Shown in pieces: positions 43,873 to 52,974 of a stretch of DNA of 64,000 nucleotides. The translations under genes and the position numbers were made by a program. The notes beneath the pieces are model-generated. The model saw only the letters and a list, made by a program, of their open reading frames with translations, was not told the DNA's origin and did not search any database. This DNA is from Pseudomonadota bacterium (GTDB lineage Bacteria; Pseudomonadota; Gammaproteobacteria; Steroidobacterales; Steroidobacteraceae): NCBI GenBank assembly GCA_021777555.1, contig JAJYDK010000006.1, positions 56,349 through 120,348 of the forward strand. The letters are read 5' to 3'. Position 1 is the first letter of the stretch; each line of letters starts with the position of its first letter.

Positions 43873-46248
43873 TCAGTTCGGTGCCTGGCCGCCCCGGCGG
43901 CCCGCCTCCTCGATGCGCACCCGGTGGGGTGCGCCGGCCGGCAGTTCGACGAACGTGAGGGCGCCGGCGCCATCGCGACCGCGCGCCCAGCAGACGTTGC
44001 TGCAACCGCTGAGGGCCGCCCGATCGGCGGCCGGTGTCAGTTCGTGGCCGTCGACGCTCACCGCACGGGCCTGAATCCGGTGTACGACGAACAGATACTG
44101 ACGCAGCGGGGGCCGGTACGTGCCGCGAACCGGGCCGAGGGTGAGACGTACGGCGCGGTCCCGCGCCTGCGTGCCGAGGCGCTGCAGAAAGTACCGTCCG
44201 CGCTCGTAGGCGTAGGTCTTGCCGTTGTCATCGTAATAGTCGAAGTGCGTGGCGCGTCGTGCCGGGAACACCTGCACCGTGAGGGTGGTCACCGGATGCT
44301 CCCCGACGTACTGCATCAGCGGCTGCATCGGGATGATGGCCCCCTGGCGCACGAACAGCGGAATGTCCAGCCATGTCTTCTCATCGAGCGGCAAGGCGAT
44401 GGTGGCGCCACCGCGGTACACCTGATCGGTGAAGAAGTCCGTCCAGGTTCCGGGCGGCAGATACAGGTGCTTCACGCCCTGGTGCCGGTGCACCACGGGC
44501 GAGACCAGCAGCCATTGGCCGAACAGCCATGCCTGGTCGTCGTTGCGCAGGTGCGGATCGTGAGGCCATGCGAACAGGAGCGGACGCACCAGGCCCACGC
44601 CCGAGAGGTGATCCTTCCAGGCGTAGGAGTAGATATAGGGCAGCAGCCGGTAGCGAAGATCGAGCGCGTGGGTGGCGGCACGCGAGGCGGTCACTCCGTA
44701 AATCCACGGCTGGCGGCGCTGCAGGTAGCCGCCATGCACCCGGCAGATGGGCGCGAAGGCATCGAACTCGAGCCAGCGGGCATAGTTCTCGCCCGAGGGA
44801 TGCCCGTGGAAGCCCCCACCGTCCATGCCCCACCACATCTCCCCGACGTCGATGGCGCTCAGCATCCTCTGGCGCTGGGCCGCCATGCTCGCGAAGCCGC
44901 TCGCGATGTCTCCGGACCACAGGCCGTAGGCGTAGCGCTGGGCGCCCAGCCAGAAGTTGCGGTTCAGCGAGAAGACGCGCTGGTCCGTGAAGGCCCGCTG
45001 GCCGTCGTACAGCGCACGCTCCATGTTGAGGAACTGCTTGTCGTCCCCGGTCTCATCGGCCTCATCGTTCCACCAGCCGACGATGCCGGTCTCGAAGCTG
45101 TGCTCGAGCACCGGGTTGAAGAACCACTTGCGCGTGGCGGGGTTGTCGAAATCGAGGGTCTTGACCGGTTTGTGCGAGAAGTAGTCGAGAGTCGCCTTCT
45201 CCCCGGGGATCCACAGGTGATGCGTGGTCGCGTAGCGGCCCTCCACGGTGTCGACGTGGATGCGCGGCTTCATGATGCCGATGAGATGCACGCCCAGGGC
45301 GGACAGCTCACGGTCGAGCTTGCCGCTCGGGCCATCGGGGAATTTCCGGGTGTTCCACCGGAACTCCCCGTAGTGGTCCTCGCCCCAGGCCTTCCAGTCG
45401 AAGTCGAGCGAGAACGCATCGAGAGGAATGCGCAACCTGCGGTAGCGGCGCACGATGCGCAGCAGCTCCTGTTCGTTCATACCCCACTGGCTGTTGATGA
45501 ACCCGAGGGACCACTTGGGGAAGAGCGGCGCGTGTCCGGTGAGATCGGCCACGGCGGCGAAGATGCGCTTCGGGGCGCCGGCGATCAGATAGACATCCAC
45601 ATCGGGGCGGGTCTGCTTCAGCAGCCCGAGCGCGCCGTCAGACAGGTTGAATAGGGTCTTCTGACTGTCGACCAGGACGCCGAACCCGGAGGTGCTCCAG
45701 ACGAAGGGCGCCCCGGCATCGCCCTGTTCGCCCGCGGTGGCGAGCTGGCGGCCCGTGCGCAACAGCCCGGAGGAAGCCTTCTGGAAGGCGTCGAAGCCAT
45801 GCACGCCGTAGAGCGCGGCGTGTGGCGCGAAGCGAAACTGCGCCGTGCCATGCGCAAGGCTTGCGATGTCCGTCTCGCGCAGCAACGGCTCGTGCGAGGC
45901 GCCGTCAAAGAGCTCCAGGGTCTTCGTGTTTCGATCGAGCACGGCCCGAAGCGCACCGCAGCGCAACACGACGTCGTGATTCGTGAGGCGCACCTTGACG
46001 GGATCCGCGGGTGCGCGGGCGGCGTCCGGCGCCATCACCAGCGCCGGTGCGCTGGCACGACCGGCCGGCAGGAAGTGCACGCGCAGCACATCGTTGCCCA
46101 CCACGCGCAGGGCCAGCACGCCGCCCTCGAGTGGAACGTCGGCGCCGTTTGGGAGAATGCGAACCGTGGAGGCGACTGCCGTGCGTGCCGCACAAGCCGC
46201 CAGCGCCGCCACGGCGAGGCCGGCGGCAACACGAAGTCCTGATTTCAC
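43873..46248 (-). CDS. GH31 alpha-glucosidase, exported
   Basis: 791 residues. The start is GTG at 46248 with GAGGTG seven bases before. The signal MKSGLRVAAGLAVAALAACA contains LAAC, so it may be a lipoprotein. GH31 features: IPLDAFSLDFDWK, the nucleophile region GIVGWWNDEADE, and the acid/base Asp in GLWSGDIASGF, then DGGGFHGHPSGENYARW. It should release glucose from the non-reducing ends of malto-oligosaccharides, although xylosidases share the fold. It is the first gene of the minus-strand glucan operon and has a LacI-type operator 93 nt upstream. Confidence 0.92.
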   Translation of the reverse strand: MKSGLRVAAGLAVAALAACAARTAVASTVRILPNGADVPLEGGVLALRVVGNDVLRVHFLPAGRASAPALVMAPDAARAPADPVKVRLTNHDVVLRCGALRAVLDRNTKTLELFDGASHEPLLRETDIASLAHGTAQFRFAPHAALYGVHGFDAFQKASSGLLRTGRQLATAGEQGDAGAPFVWSTSGFGVLVDSQKTLFNLSDGALGLLKQTRPDVDVYLIAGAPKRIFAAVADLTGHAPLFPKWSLGFINSQWGMNEQELLRIVRRYRRLRIPLDAFSLDFDWKAWGEDHYGEFRWNTRKFPDGPSGKLDRELSALGVHLIGIMKPRIHVDTVEGRYATTHHLWIPGEKATLDYFSHKPVKTLDFDNPATRKWFFNPVLEHSFETGIVGWWNDEADETGDDKQFLNMERALYDGQRAFTDQRVFSLNRNFWLGAQRYAYGLWSGDIASGFASMAAQRQRMLSAIDVGEMWWGMDGGGFHGHPSGENYARWLEFDAFAPICRVHGGYLQRRQPWIYGVTASRAATHALDLRYRLLPYIYSYAWKDHLSGVGLVRPLLFAWPHDPHLRNDDQAWLFGQWLLVSPVVHRHQGVKHLYLPPGTWTDFFTDQVYRGGATIALPLDEKTWLDIPLFVRQGAIIPMQPLMQYVGEHPVTTLTVQVFPARRATHFDYYDDNGKTYAYERGRYFLQRLGTQARDRAVRLTLGPVRGTYRPPLRQYLFVVHRIQARAVSVDGHELTPAADRAALSGCSNVCWARGRDGAGALTFVELPAGAPHRVRIEEAGRRGGQAPN

Positions 46249-46340
46249 GAATCGACACCTCTCCCCGAGCGGCCACGCTCACGGTGGCCCGTGAGCCGGT
46301 GCCGCAGAATGCGACGCACTCTCTCGCCTTGGCAACGCTT

Positions 46341-46356
46341 CGCATACGTATTCATG
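46341..46356. promoter_or_regulatory. LacI-type operator, copy 1
   Basis: CGCATACGTATTCATG, a near-palindrome centred on CG between 46347 and 46348. It is identical over 16 bp to the site at 52795 and to the reverse complement of the site at 52863. It lies in the divergent region between the GH31 gene (93 nt) and halogenase 1 (146 nt), so it can control both. Confidence 0.75.
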
Positions 46357-46501
46357 ACTCGCGGAAGACCGGAGCACCTCGCGGATATCGTGGCCCGAAG
46401 CGCGCGCATCGCACCCTGTGCCCACGCGGGCAATATGGCAAACTCGACGCCCGGCGCCGGATCTGCGGCGCCTGCGAATCGCGCCACCGCGGTGACCCGC
46501 C

Positions 46502-48025
46502 ATGAATGACAGCTCGGAACGACGCATACGACGTATCGTGATCCTGGGTGGAGGATCCGCAGGATGGATGTGCGCCGCGGCGCTGGCCGATGCGGCACGC
46601 GGCAACTGCCCCATCGAGCTCATCGAGTCAGCCGCGATCGGCACCATCGGCGTCGGCGAGGCGACCATCCCGCCGATACGGCAGTTCAATCAGCAGCTCG
46701 GCCTCGACGAGAATGCGCTCATGGCCGCCGCGGGAGGCACATTCAAGCTCGGCATCGAGTTCTGCGGCTGGACGCGGGCCGGTCACCGTTACTTCCACCC
46801 GTTCGGCCGATTCGCTCCCGACTTCGACACCATCCCGCTGCATCACTATTGGCTGCGCGAGCGCGGCCGTGGTCTCGAGACTCCGCTGGAGGAATACGCC
46901 ATGGCGTGGGTCGCCGCCCGCGCCGGCCGGTTCGAGCGGCCCCTGCGGGACCCGCGGCTGGCGCTGTCGACGCTCGATTACGCCTATCACTTCGATGCCG
47001 CGCTCTATGCGCGCCATCTGCGCGGCTACTCGCAACAGCGCGGCGTGATCCGTACGGAGGGCGAGGTCGTGGACGTGCGCCTGCGCGGCGAGGACGGCTT
47101 CATAGAATCGCTCCTGCTCAAGGATGGACGGCGAATCGAGGGCGACCTGTTCATCGACTGCTCCGGCTTTCGCGGCGTGCTGATCGAAGGCGCCCTCGAG
47201 TGCCGCCTCGATGACTGGCGCGAGTGGCTGCCCTGCGACCGGGCGATCGCGGTCGGCTGCGCGGTCGGCGCGGAGCTTCCGCCCTACACCCGCTCAACGG
47301 CCCGCCCCGCGGGCTGGCAGTGGCGGATTCCATTGCAACATCGCGTCGGCAACGGCCATGTCTATTGCAGCGAATACATGGGCGAGGACGAGGCCACGGC
47401 GCTGCTGCTCGGAAACCTCGAGGGCGAGCCGCTCGGGGACCCGCGCCCGATCCGCTTCACCACCGGCGCCCGCCGCGAGTCATGGTCGCGCAATTGCGTG
47501 GCGATCGGCCTCGCGGCCGGTTTCATCGAGCCGCTCGAGTCCACCGCGCTGCATCTCGTGCAATCGTCGATCACGCGGCTCCTCGCGCTCTTTCCCGACA
47601 GGGATTGCAACCCGCTTCTCGCGCGGGAATTCAACCGGCTGACCTACACCGAGTACGAGCGCATCCGCGACTTTCTGATCCTGCACTACCACGCCCAGGA
47701 GCGCGAGGAGCCGCTCTGGCGCTACACGCGCTCGATGGCCGTGCCGCAGACCCTTGAGTACAAGATCGACCACTTCCGCCACTCGGGGCGCATCGTGGCC
47801 GAGCCCTTCGAGCTGTTCCAGAACCCCAACTGGCTGGCGGTCCTCATCGGGCAGGAGGTCCTGCCCGAGCGATACCATCCGCTGGTCGATCTTCATACCG
47901 GGGTCGATGCGCCACGCCACCTGGCGGGCATCCGCGAAGTGTTGGAAAAGGCGGCGCGCGCCCTGCCGACCCACCGGGAATACGTCGAGCGGCATTGCCG
48001 CGCAACGGCGCTGCTCACGAGGTGA
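46502..48025 (+). CDS. flavin-dependent tryptophan-halogenase-family protein 1
   Basis: 507 residues. FAD-binding GGGSAGW is at 16-22 and GVGEATIP at 50-57. The catalytic Lys of the family is K82 in GGTFKLGIEF. The halogenase motif WxWxIP is present (GWQWRIP), as is the FIEPLEST segment whose Glu and Ser line the active site and chloride site. All known essential residues are therefore kept. Relatives next to TonB receptors in Xanthomonas and Brevundimonas halogenate indoles in vitro; natural substrates are unknown. It needs FADH2 from a separate reductase, not seen nearby. It diverges from GH31 and converges with halogenase 2. Confidence 0.93.
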   Translation: MNDSSERRIRRIVILGGGSAGWMCAAALADAARGNCPIELIESAAIGTIGVGEATIPPIRQFNQQLGLDENALMAAAGGTFKLGIEFCGWTRAGHRYFHPFGRFAPDFDTIPLHHYWLRERGRGLETPLEEYAMAWVAARAGRFERPLRDPRLALSTLDYAYHFDAALYARHLRGYSQQRGVIRTEGEVVDVRLRGEDGFIESLLLKDGRRIEGDLFIDCSGFRGVLIEGALECRLDDWREWLPCDRAIAVGCAVGAELPPYTRSTARPAGWQWRIPLQHRVGNGHVYCSEYMGEDEATALLLGNLEGEPLGDPRPIRFTTGARRESWSRNCVAIGLAAGFIEPLESTALHLVQSSITRLLALFPDRDCNPLLAREFNRLTYTEYERIRDFLILHYHAQEREEPLWRYTRSMAVPQTLEYKIDHFRHSGRIVAEPFELFQNPNWLAVLIGQEVLPERYHPLVDLHTGVDAPRHLAGIREVLEKAARALPTHREYVERHCRATALLTR

Positions 48026-48058
48026 GCGGCGGGTCTGCCGCCCCCGCAGGGCCTGCCG

Positions 48059-49567
48059 CTAGGGCCGCCCGCTCGCGCAGTGCGCGGCAATGAAGCTTTC
48101 GTGGGTGGGCATGCGCTCCACCGCCGTGCCGATCACGCTGCGGATGGTGCCGAGGAAGTCCTCGAGCTGCCCCTGGGGCAACTCGTCGGCCGCCGGGTGG
48201 TAACGCCGGGGCAGCACACCCTGGCCCACCATCACCTGCAGCCAGGACTGCTCGGTGAACAGCTCCTCGTCCTCGCGGAAGATCTGCCCCGTGGCGCGAA
48301 ACAGATCGAGCTTCCTTCGCAGGCCCTCGGGCGCCGGCAGCGCCGCGCAGTGCCGCCAGAACGGGGTATCGCGCCGCTCGGTCGCGCTGTAGTGCAGGAC
48401 GAGGAAATCCCGGACCTGCTCGTACTCCTGGCGGACCTTGCGGTTGTATTCCTCGCTGATCGCCGGATCGAAGCTCCGGTCAGGAAACAGCGCGAGCAGC
48501 CGGCTGACGCCCGACTGGATGAGATGGATGGCCGTGGACTCGAGCGGCTCGATGAAACCGGCCGCGAGGCCGATCGCTACGCAATTGCGCGACCAGAGCC
48601 GGCGCCTCACGCCGGAGGTGAAGCGGATCGGCCGCGGCTCCCCGAGCGCCTCCCCCTCGAGGCTCCCGAGCAGCAGCGCCGTGGCCTCGTCCTCGCTCAT
48701 GTGCTCGCTGCAGTACACGTGCCCATTGCCCGTGCGATGCTGCAGCGGGATCCGCCACTGCCAGCCCGCTGGCCGGGCATTCGCCTGCGTGTAGGGGCGC
48801 ATCGCAGGCATCGGCGCGCTGGCCACCGCCAGCGCCCGGTCGCAGGGGAGCCATGCCCGCCAGTCCTCGAACCCCGCCTCGAGCGCGCCCTCGATCAGCA
48901 GGGCGCGAAAGCCCGAGCAGTCGATGAACAGCTCCCCATCGACGCGCTCGCCACCCTCGAGCAACACCGCCTCGATGAAGCCGTCCTCGCCCCGCAGCTT
49001 CACCTCGACGATCCTGCCTTCGGTGCGCCTCACCCCATGCTGCTCGGCATAGGCGCGCAACATGCGGCCGTAGAGTGAGGCATCGAAGTGAAATGCGTAC
49101 TTCATCCCGGCGACCGGCGTGTTACCCACCCTCTCGAACCGGTCGAAGCGGTGACGCTTGGCCGCGCAGGCATTGAGCGAGTACGCCCACAAGTCGGGCG
49201 CGCCGGCGGCGGCGCGGCTGCGCAGCCAATGATGCTGGAAGGGCGACGGGCCGAACGGCAGCCCCACCTCGCCGAAGGCGTGCAGGTAGGAATGACCCGA
49301 ACGCACCCAGTCGTTGAACTCGATGGCGAGCTTGAACGTCCCGCCGGTCGCCTTGAGCATCGCGTCCTCGTCGATGCCAAGAAAAGTGTTCACGTTGCGG
49401 ATCTGGGGGATGGTCGCCTCGCCGACGCCCACGATCCCGATCGCTTCGGACTCGACCACGCGGATCTCGAGGCTCGCGCCCATTGCGCGGCTCAGCACGG
49501 ACGCGGCCATCCATCCGGCGGTGCCGCCGCCGACGATGACCACCCGCTTGATGGGCAAGGTGCTCAT
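48059..49567 (-). CDS. flavin-dependent tryptophan-halogenase-family protein 2
   Basis: 502 residues from the ATG at 49567; a TTG six codons earlier is also open. GGGTAGW is at 13-19, the catalytic Lys is K79 in GGTFKLAIEF, WxWxIP is kept (GWQWRIP), and FIEPLESTAIHLIQS is intact. It resembles halogenase 1 along its length, so the pair are paralogues with probably distinct substrates. It lies 132 nt downstream of the TonB receptor on the same strand, with a hairpin between them, so expression would depend on read-through or a local promoter. Confidence 0.93.
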   Translation of the reverse strand: MSTLPIKRVVIVGGGTAGWMAASVLSRAMGASLEIRVVESEAIGIVGVGEATIPQIRNVNTFLGIDEDAMLKATGGTFKLAIEFNDWVRSGHSYLHAFGEVGLPFGPSPFQHHWLRSRAAAGAPDLWAYSLNACAAKRHRFDRFERVGNTPVAGMKYAFHFDASLYGRMLRAYAEQHGVRRTEGRIVEVKLRGEDGFIEAVLLEGGERVDGELFIDCSGFRALLIEGALEAGFEDWRAWLPCDRALAVASAPMPAMRPYTQANARPAGWQWRIPLQHRTGNGHVYCSEHMSEDEATALLLGSLEGEALGEPRPIRFTSGVRRRLWSRNCVAIGLAAGFIEPLESTAIHLIQSGVSRLLALFPDRSFDPAISEEYNRKVRQEYEQVRDFLVLHYSATERRDTPFWRHCAALPAPEGLRRKLDLFRATGQIFREDEELFTEQSWLQVMVGQGVLPRRYHPAADELPQGQLEDFLGTIRSVIGTAVERMPTHESFIAAHCASGRP

Positions 49568-49650
49568 GACTTCCACCGGGTGCAAGGTTCCGGCGTCATG
49601 CTAATACACGCGCAACGGTTCCGGGCGCGCACCCGCCTTGAATAAGGAGT

Positions 49651-49674
49651 CCCCGCCGGCGAAAGCCGGCGGGG
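49651..49674 (-). terminator. hairpin after the TonB receptor gene
   Basis: Ten perfect base pairs (CCCCGCCGGC with GCCGGCGGGG) around a four-base loop, 25 nt past the receptor stop. In the minus-strand transcript CTCCTTATTC follows, which is T-rich but not a run. It may end the receptor message or reduce transcription into halogenase 2. Confidence 0.6.
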
Positions 49675-49699
49675 CTGCCTCGCGGCCTTCAGGCCGGGA

Positions 49700-52639
49700 T
49701 CACTGGAAGTCGTACGAGAACCCGACCTGGTAGGTGCTCGGGTACTGCTCCCACAACAGCACCTGCCGCGGATCGCCGTTCTGGATCACCTTGGTTCCAT
49801 GGTGCCCCAGATTGCTGCCCGTGGCGATCAGCGTCAGGCCGTTGAGCTTGCCCGAATCGAAGCCATAGCTCAGCTGCGCGTCGATTTCGCTGTAGCCCCG
49901 GATGTCCGCCTCCGTCCGGGACGCGCTGATGCCGAACACGCGTCCGAGGAAGGTGCTGCGGATCTCATCGCTCACGCGCGCCTGGAATCCGGAATACTGG
50001 AAGTAGGCGGTGTAGTCCTGGACCCACTCCGACTGGCCGTCGATCTGCTGGATCGAGGTCGGATCATCCGCATACACCACGTGGCTGATGTTGCGGTTGG
50101 CGCTGGCGAGGATGCCGAAGCCGTTCAACCAGTGCGTGAAGTCCCCCAGCGGGATGTTGGTGGCGAGCTGCAGACCCTCGAGATGCCCGTGACCGTCGTT
50201 CGAGGGGTAGGTGAAGTACCCATAGGTCGTGCCGAGCAGCGCCTGGTTGATCGGAAAATCCGCCACGTACGGCGCGAAGTTCTTCACGAACGCCGTGTTC
50301 TGGTTGACGTAATCGGAAAGGCTGAGGTAGTAGGCGGCAAACTGCACGTATCCGGTGCCGTTCGAGCACAGGGGCGAGTTCTTGTCGCTGCCATTGCAGG
50401 AGTACCCGCTCGCCGGCCCCTTGAAGTAATGCTCCGCGCTGAAGTTGTAGTTCGTGGCCATGTACGGCTTCAGCTCGGGATTGCCGCCCTGCTCGCTCAG
50501 AGCCGCGTTGCTGATGCTCGTGCTCGTCAGGTTCGTCGTGTTATACGACACCACGTTGCCGGCATTGATCTGATCCATTCTCGGCCGGACCATGGTGCGC
50601 GCAACGCCCAGGCGCACATCGTTGTTGTAGGGGAGCGAGAACACCAGGTTCAGGCTCGGCAGCACCCGCGTGTAGCTCGTTCCGCCGGAAACCGGGATGA
50701 GCGAGGGAACACCGGCTCCGCCCGTCGAGGAATTCGGCACCGGAGCCTCGCCGTAGGCGCCCTGCGAAGTATGGGCGATCTGCACGCCGAAGTTGCCGCG
50801 CAACCCGATCTCGGAGGTCAGGCTGGTATCGATATTGAACTGCACGAAGCCGTCCGTGTCGTTCTCCTTCACCAGCCAGTTCGGCGGGATGGGCAGGGAC
50901 GACATGAAGGTCGGAACCTCCACCAGCGCGCCGCTCGCGATCAGCGCCAGCGGGTTGTAGAGCACCTGCGGCCCGATGCCCATGAAGCCGAGCGCATTGG
51001 TCGCCGGCTCGAGCGCGCTCGCCGGAATGGGCGCGGTCTCCGTCGGAGTGCACGTCGCGCTGAATATCTCTCCGCAGGCGGCGCCGGGCAACGACAGGAA
51101 GTTCTGGGAAATGTGATAGTTCTTCTTGCGGCTCGTGCGGGCGACACCGATTTCCATGCTGGAGATCGGACCGCGGGCGAAATAATGCTGCGCCGCCAGC
51201 TTGAAGTTGGCCAGGTAATCCTCCGTGTGCGGCGCATTGATGAACCCGGCCTGCACCAGCTTGCCGTTGTTCGGCCCGCCGCCCCAGCCCTGGGGATCGG
51301 TCAGCACGATGGAGGGTGAGTTGAAGTTCTGCGGCGAGTTGAGCACCAGCTCGCCGGTGGGGGCCTCATAGAAATTGACGGTGCTCGGCGGCACGGTGGC
51401 GCTGTTGGCCGGGCCGTCGTAGCCGAAGCCGGAATAGGACTCGAGCAGTGTGTCCTCGCTCTCGGCGCGGCTGTAGGTCGCGTTGAAGTCCGCGGTCCAG
51501 CTGTGGCTCAGCTTGAAGTGGTTGCGCCACAGGGCGTTGTACACGTACGACTTGAAATCCTGATAGTCGTTGCGGATGACCGGATATACGCCGGTGTACT
51601 GGCCGCTCTGGTCGAAGCCATTGACGGGCGTCGCGGAGGCGAGCGTCGCACTCGACCACTTGAGCGGGAATTCGATGCCCTTCGCCTGCTGGGTCTCGTT
51701 GGAGTTCGAGTAGGTGAGGTCGAGCGTGCTGGTATAGGAGCTCGAGGGCCGATACTCGAACGTCGCCAGATAGCCGTTGCGCTTCAGCAGGTCCGATATG
51801 TTGTAGTTCTTCGAGCCGCCAATCACATAGTTGTTGTTGGCGTCGGTCGGATAGCCCCACGGACCCTGGTGATTGATGTGCGCCGGATAGGTCTCGAGGT
51901 CGATGCCGAGGTTCACCCCGAAGGTGTGATCGAAGAACTGGTCGGTGAAGATGCCGTTGATGTCGTGACCCTGGTTGCTGACGCCGGGCCCGGGCATGAG
52001 TTTGGCGCCCGAGCCGAGCCAGGTGTAGTAGCCGTTGATGGTCGCCTTCGGGCCTTTCTCATCGAGCGGCCGGACGGTCTGCATGTCGACGGTGCCCGCC
52101 AGCCCCTGGCCGAGAAGATCGGCGGTCGGCGTGAGGTGCACCACGATGGCATTGAACCAGCTGGCCGGATACTGATCGAACTGCACGCCCCGGTTGTTAC
52201 CGGTGCTCGGCTGCAGGGTGCCGTCCAGCAGCGTGCTGGAGAAATCCGGGCCGAGTCCGTGGATGCTCACATCCTGCGGGCGCCCGTTGAAGGTCTGCAC
52301 CGCCACGCCGGGCAGGCGGCTCAGGGAGTCCGCGATGCTCGATCCCGGCAGCTTGCCGATCTGCTCCGCGGACACCGCCTCCACGATGGAGTTGGAGTTC
52401 TTCTGGATGGCGATTGAGTTGGCGATGCTGCTGATGAAGCCGTTGACCACCACGATGGGCAGCAGCTTCTCGTTGGCGACCTCCTTTTTCGTCTTTTTCT
52501 GCTGAACGGAGGTCTGCGCGTTGCCGTTCTGCGGAGCGGCGAGAGCCGTGACCGGCATGGCGGCCGCGACCGCGGCGGCGCCGAAGCATGCGGTGGCCAC
52601 CGCCATCTCGAGAATACTGCGCTTGCGTCTGGTAATCAC
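49700..52639 (-). CDS. large TonB-dependent receptor, alpha-glucan type
   Basis: 979 residues. The start is GTG at 52639 with GAGGGGGG upstream, giving the signal MITRRKRSILEMAVATACFG and onward to TALA. A TonB-box-like LPIVVVNGF precedes the plug: AEQIGKLPGSSIADSLSRLPGV, then SWFNAIVVHLTPTADLLGQGLAGTVDMQTVRPL. That pattern is typical of the Xanthomonas-Caulobacter subfamily (TIGR01782) that carries carbohydrates such as maltodextrins. It ends YQVGFSYDFQ with the terminal aromatic barrel signal. Two operator clusters lie in its divergent upstream region. By context it imports malto-oligosaccharides. Confidence 0.93.
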   Translation of the reverse strand: MITRRKRSILEMAVATACFGAAAVAAAMPVTALAAPQNGNAQTSVQQKKTKKEVANEKLLPIVVVNGFISSIANSIAIQKNSNSIVEAVSAEQIGKLPGSSIADSLSRLPGVAVQTFNGRPQDVSIHGLGPDFSSTLLDGTLQPSTGNNRGVQFDQYPASWFNAIVVHLTPTADLLGQGLAGTVDMQTVRPLDEKGPKATINGYYTWLGSGAKLMPGPGVSNQGHDINGIFTDQFFDHTFGVNLGIDLETYPAHINHQGPWGYPTDANNNYVIGGSKNYNISDLLKRNGYLATFEYRPSSSYTSTLDLTYSNSNETQQAKGIEFPLKWSSATLASATPVNGFDQSGQYTGVYPVIRNDYQDFKSYVYNALWRNHFKLSHSWTADFNATYSRAESEDTLLESYSGFGYDGPANSATVPPSTVNFYEAPTGELVLNSPQNFNSPSIVLTDPQGWGGGPNNGKLVQAGFINAPHTEDYLANFKLAAQHYFARGPISSMEIGVARTSRKKNYHISQNFLSLPGAACGEIFSATCTPTETAPIPASALEPATNALGFMGIGPQVLYNPLALIASGALVEVPTFMSSLPIPPNWLVKENDTDGFVQFNIDTSLTSEIGLRGNFGVQIAHTSQGAYGEAPVPNSSTGGAGVPSLIPVSGGTSYTRVLPSLNLVFSLPYNNDVRLGVARTMVRPRMDQINAGNVVSYNTTNLTSTSISNAALSEQGGNPELKPYMATNYNFSAEHYFKGPASGYSCNGSDKNSPLCSNGTGYVQFAAYYLSLSDYVNQNTAFVKNFAPYVADFPINQALLGTTYGYFTYPSNDGHGHLEGLQLATNIPLGDFTHWLNGFGILASANRNISHVVYADDPTSIQQIDGQSEWVQDYTAYFQYSGFQARVSDEIRSTFLGRVFGISASRTEADIRGYSEIDAQLSYGFDSGKLNGLTLIATGSNLGHHGTKVIQNGDPRQVLLWEQYPSTYQVGFSYDFQ

Positions 52640-52794
52640 TATCGATCCCCCCTCGGGACATGATTGGCGTACACGGCGGGCCTCGAGGCCCTGGATTCGG
52701 ATTCGCGGCCGGCGGGGCGCGCGCAGGGCGCGGTCCGCCGGTGTAACGAAACTGTCGTGAATGATTCGTAACGGCCCTGTTGAAAGCAAGCGAC

Positions 52795-52810
52795 CGCATA
52801 CGTATTCATG
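52795..52810. promoter_or_regulatory. LacI-type operator, copy 2
   Basis: CGCATACGTATTCATG, identical to copy 1 over 16 bp. It is 156 nt upstream of the TonB-receptor start and 70 bp (centre to centre) from copy 3. Confidence 0.75.
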
Positions 52811-52862
52811 TCTCTGGGATGCCGCGCGCGGCTTCATACCCTCCCGGAATCGCTCGCCATCC

Positions 52863-52878
52863 CATGAATACGTATGCG
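52863..52878. promoter_or_regulatory. LacI-type operator, copy 3
   Basis: CATGAATACGTATGCG, the exact reverse complement of copies 1 and 2. It lies 97 nt upstream of the alpha-glucosidase start and 24 bp (centre to centre) from copy 4. Confidence 0.75.
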
Positions 52879-52886
52879 AGACTTCG

Positions 52887-52902
52887 TCTGAATACGTATG
52901 CG
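52887..52902. promoter_or_regulatory. LacI-type operator, copy 4
   Basis: TCTGAATACGTATGCG, matching copy 3 at 14 of 16 positions in the same orientation, 73 nt upstream of the alpha-glucosidase start. Confidence 0.7.
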
Positions 52903-52974
52903 ACGCCTCCGGCGGCCTCCCGAACGCGCACCGGGCTGTGTCACATTAGGATGATGGAACGGAAAAATACGATC

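Larger units (their letters stand above)
52640..52974. promoter_or_regulatory. divergent control region, TonB receptor / alpha-glucosidase
   Basis: 335 bp without a gene. It holds three of the four ATACGTAT operators. I do not see a confident -35/-10 pair on either strand. An imperfect inverted repeat (gtaacgaa ... ttcgtaac) lies at 52743-52772 on the receptor side. Confidence 0.7.

Noticed and set aside
52743..52772. Imperfect inverted repeat gtaacgaa/ttcgtaac upstream of the TonB receptor
   Set aside because: The arms mismatch at two central positions and there is no second copy in the window.
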